Shown here one piece after another: positions 5,339-6,906 of a stretch of DNA of 6,906 nt. The notes beneath the pieces are model-generated. The model saw only the letters and a list, made by a program, of their open reading frames with translations. It ran no database searches and was not told where the DNA came from. The translations under genes and the position numbers were made by a program. Position 1 is the stretch's first letter. Each line of letters opens with the position of its first letter. The stretch is from NCBI GenBank assembly GCA_013003805.1, contig JABDII010000498.1, positions 1 to 6,906 of the forward strand, written 5' to 3'. Source of the DNA: Gemmatimonadales bacterium. GTDB lineage: Bacteria; Gemmatimonadota; Gemmatimonadetes; Gemmatimonadales; GWC2-71-9.

Positions 5339-6906
5339 TCGACACCTCCCACCCGAGAGGCCGTCGGCGCACTCGTCCCGACGGCTTCGGCGGGGACTTG
5401 CCCAGCGCCACGAACGCGCTCCTTCCACCGCTCGATCACGGCGTAGGCCGTCGGCATCAAGAAGAAGGTCACAGCCAACGCGCTGATCGCGCCGCCGATC
5501 ACGCTAGCGGCCAACGGTTGATACAACTGCCCGCCGCTCCCGAAGCCGAATACTAGGGGCAGCACACCGGCGATGGTTGTCAACGACGTCATGACCACCG
5601 GGCGTAGACGCTGGCGCCCACCCAACAGAATGGACTGTTCCAAGGAGTGGCCTTCGTCCCGGAATCGCCCGATGGCTGCAAGCTTCACGACCGCGTCGTT
5701 ATCCGCGATGCCGATGATAACGATCAGGCCGATGAGAGAGACGGCATTAATGCTCTGCCCAGTGAGCCACAGGGCCGCGATCCCGCCGCCAGCCGCGAGG
5801 GGGACCGTGAGCATTACCACCAACGGTGTCGTGAAGGACGCGAACTCCCCGGCCAGAACCAAGAACACCAGGGCAACCGAAAGGAACGCCACCAAGCCGA
5901 ACTCGGAAATGGTTCTGCGTTGTTCGATGTCGGCACCGGTGAGCTCCCAGGTAACGCCGGGCGGAGCACCGGCAGCACCGAGACTATTCGACACCCGCTT
6001 CGCCGCGCGCGCCGTCCCCCCCCGTTCGACCCCAGCTTCCACGATGGAGACCGGTCGTTGATTGACACGCACCACCTCGATTGGCGCTCGGGTTTCCTGC
6101 ACCGAGACGAGCTGCCCCACGGGAATGCCGCCCACCTGGGTGGTGAGGGCGGATGCCAGGTCCTCGTTCGCGGCTCCGGCGAGGCGCACCCGGATTGGGG
6201 TCCGCCGATCGGTCTCCCGGAGTTCGGTAGCCTCAACCCCACCGAGCCCTCCGGCAAGGGCGTCCGCCACGGCATCAACCTGGAGACCGTGCTCGGCGAT
6301 GCGGTCTCTCAGGAATTCAATTTCGACCAGCGGTTGGGTTCCGCTATAGGCACCGCGAACGTCGGCGAGGGTGGGGATGCTATCGAGCACCTCACGCACC
6401 ACGGCGGACCATCCCTCGGCCTGCTCCATCCGCGCGCCGCTGATTTCCACCCGAACGATCCGCCCTTCGCGACCAATGAGGCTGCCAAACTCCGATTGGC
6501 CGGCGAGATCAATCGCCAAGGCACCGCGCGCCAAATCGGGGACCGATTCGCGCAACCGGTTCGCGAACCGGCCCGCGTCGGCCCCGGATGGAACCGGAGC
6601 GATGATCTGGGCGGTGCTGGACGAGCCGGGCTCGGCTCCCGAGAGCACTTCTTCGTCGGTGGCCTTGCCGATCCGACTGTAGACGCCGAGCGAACCCAGC
6701 TCCAATGCAGACGATTCAATCCGGGCCACCTGGCGAGTCGTCTCCTCGATGGTTGTCCCATCCGGCAGCGTCAGTTCCGCTACGAGGACGCCTTCATCGA
6801 CTTGCGGCAGGATCTCCCGCGGCAGGGCTACGGCCAGTACCACCGTGACGACCAACAGCGCGGCACTCATCCCAAACACGCGCCCAGGGTGTGCCAGGCT
6901 CCATGC
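5335..6906 (-). CDS. RND-family efflux permease, C-terminal half (5' end outside the window)
   Basis: Open from the right edge to TGA at 5335-5337, 523 residues, equal to the second half of a roughly 1030-residue RND permease. Seen in order: TM7 about 6885-6820 ending in ALPREILPQVDEG, which matches the usual LPxExxPxxDEG boundary; the second periplasmic domain to about 5905; TM8 about 5900-5845; TM9; TM10 with GIADNDAVVK (5674-5712); TM11 with RLRPVVMTSL, which keeps the AcrB Arg971 (codon 5608-5610) and Thr978 (5587-5589) equivalents; TM12; then a short polar tail of about 30 residues. In TM10 the AcrB Lys940 position is Asn (5698-5700) but flanked by two Asp, with a Lys five residues on. 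The TM4 half of the relay is outside. The region after TM7 (GKATDEEVLSGAEPGSSST) lacks an AcrB-type Phe loop. A GTG at 6879 opens an in-frame ORF but lies inside TM7 and is not a credible start. It overlaps the next permease by four bases and is probably its partner. Confidence 0.95.
   Translation of the reverse strand, partial: AWSLAHPGRVFGMSAALLVVTVVLAVALPREILPQVDEGVLVAELTLPDGTTIEETTRQVARIESSALELGSLGVYSRIGKATDEEVLSGAEPGSSSTAQIIAPVPSGADAGRFANRLRESVPDLARGALAIDLAGQSEFGSLIGREGRIVRVEISGARMEQAEGWSAVVREVLDSIPTLADVRGAYSGTQPLVEIEFLRDRIAEHGLQVDAVADALAGGLGGVEATELRETDRRTPIRVRLAGAANEDLASALTTQVGGIPVGQLVSVQETRAPIEVVRVNQRPVSIVEAGVERGGTARAAKRVSNSLGAAGAPPGVTWELTGADIEQRRTISEFGLVAFLSVALVFLVLAGEFASFTTPLVVMLTVPLAAGGGIAALWLTGQSINAVSLIGLIVIIGIADNDAVVKLAAIGRFRDEGHSLEQSILLGGRQRLRPVVMTSLTTIAGVLPLVFGFGSGGQLYQPLAASVIGGAISALAVTFFLMPTAYAVIERWKERVRGAGQVPAEAVGTSAPTASRVGGVE
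5344..5349 (-). promoter_or_regulatory. Strong ribosome binding site of the complete RND permease
   Basis: GGAGGT lies five bases before GTG 5338 and inside the last codons of the upstream permease. Together with the GTGA stop/start overlap it decides the start codon and implies translational coupling, so the two permeases should be made in linked amounts. Confidence 0.85.

Noticed and set aside
5339..5428. Longer N-terminus for the complete RND permease from ATG 5428
   Set aside because: It would add 30 Arg-rich residues before TM1 that RND proteins lack, would overlap the upstream gene by 94 bases, and the GTG at 5338 has the strong ribosome site and the GTGA overlap.

Overview
The window shows one strand of gene content: everything I can support is encoded on the minus strand, read from right to left. 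Three genes are present: the C-terminal half of an RND efflux permease (6906 to 5335, running off the right edge), a complete second RND permease (5338 to 2285), and gyrA (2121 to 1, running off the left edge, so its C-terminus is missing). There are no RNA genes, mobile elements or CRISPR arrays that I can see.

Organism: a GC-rich bacterium. The GyrA sequence (AAAYRYTEARL around the catalytic Tyr, GDNSVYD in the quinolone pocket, a complete GyrA-box) and a TATATTTG-type -10 element upstream of gyrA fit a member of the FCB side of the tree, with Gemmatimonadota my best guess. This is pattern memory, not a phylogeny, and should be held loosely. The two RND genes look more GC-rich than gyrA.

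Layout: the two RND genes form a translationally coupled pair. The stop of the first and the GTG start of the second overlap as GTGA, with a strong GGAGGT ribosome site just upstream. Then follows a 163-bp spacer (2122-2284), clearly AT-richer around 2220-2250, that holds a candidate gyrA promoter, a perfect inverted repeat over its -35 element, and a small GC hairpin in the leader. I see no strong intrinsic terminator between the pump genes and gyrA, so some read-through is possible.

Function: the two permeases would sit in the inner membrane and, with a periplasmic adaptor and an outer-membrane channel probably encoded upstream outside the window, export small molecules. The most notable point is an asymmetry between them. 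The complete permease has lost the charged proton-relay residues that RND pumps use (the TM4 Asp-Asp is Gln-Asn, the TM10 Lys is Asn), and carries an unusual Arg/Gly-rich loop where AcrB has its Phe-containing switch loop. The upstream partner keeps an ionisable TM10 (Asp-Asn-Asp and a nearby Lys) and the TM11 Arg and Thr. This suggests a mixed trimer in which one subunit type handles protons and the other does not, a possible analogue of MdtB-MdtC, but with natural loss of the relay in one partner.
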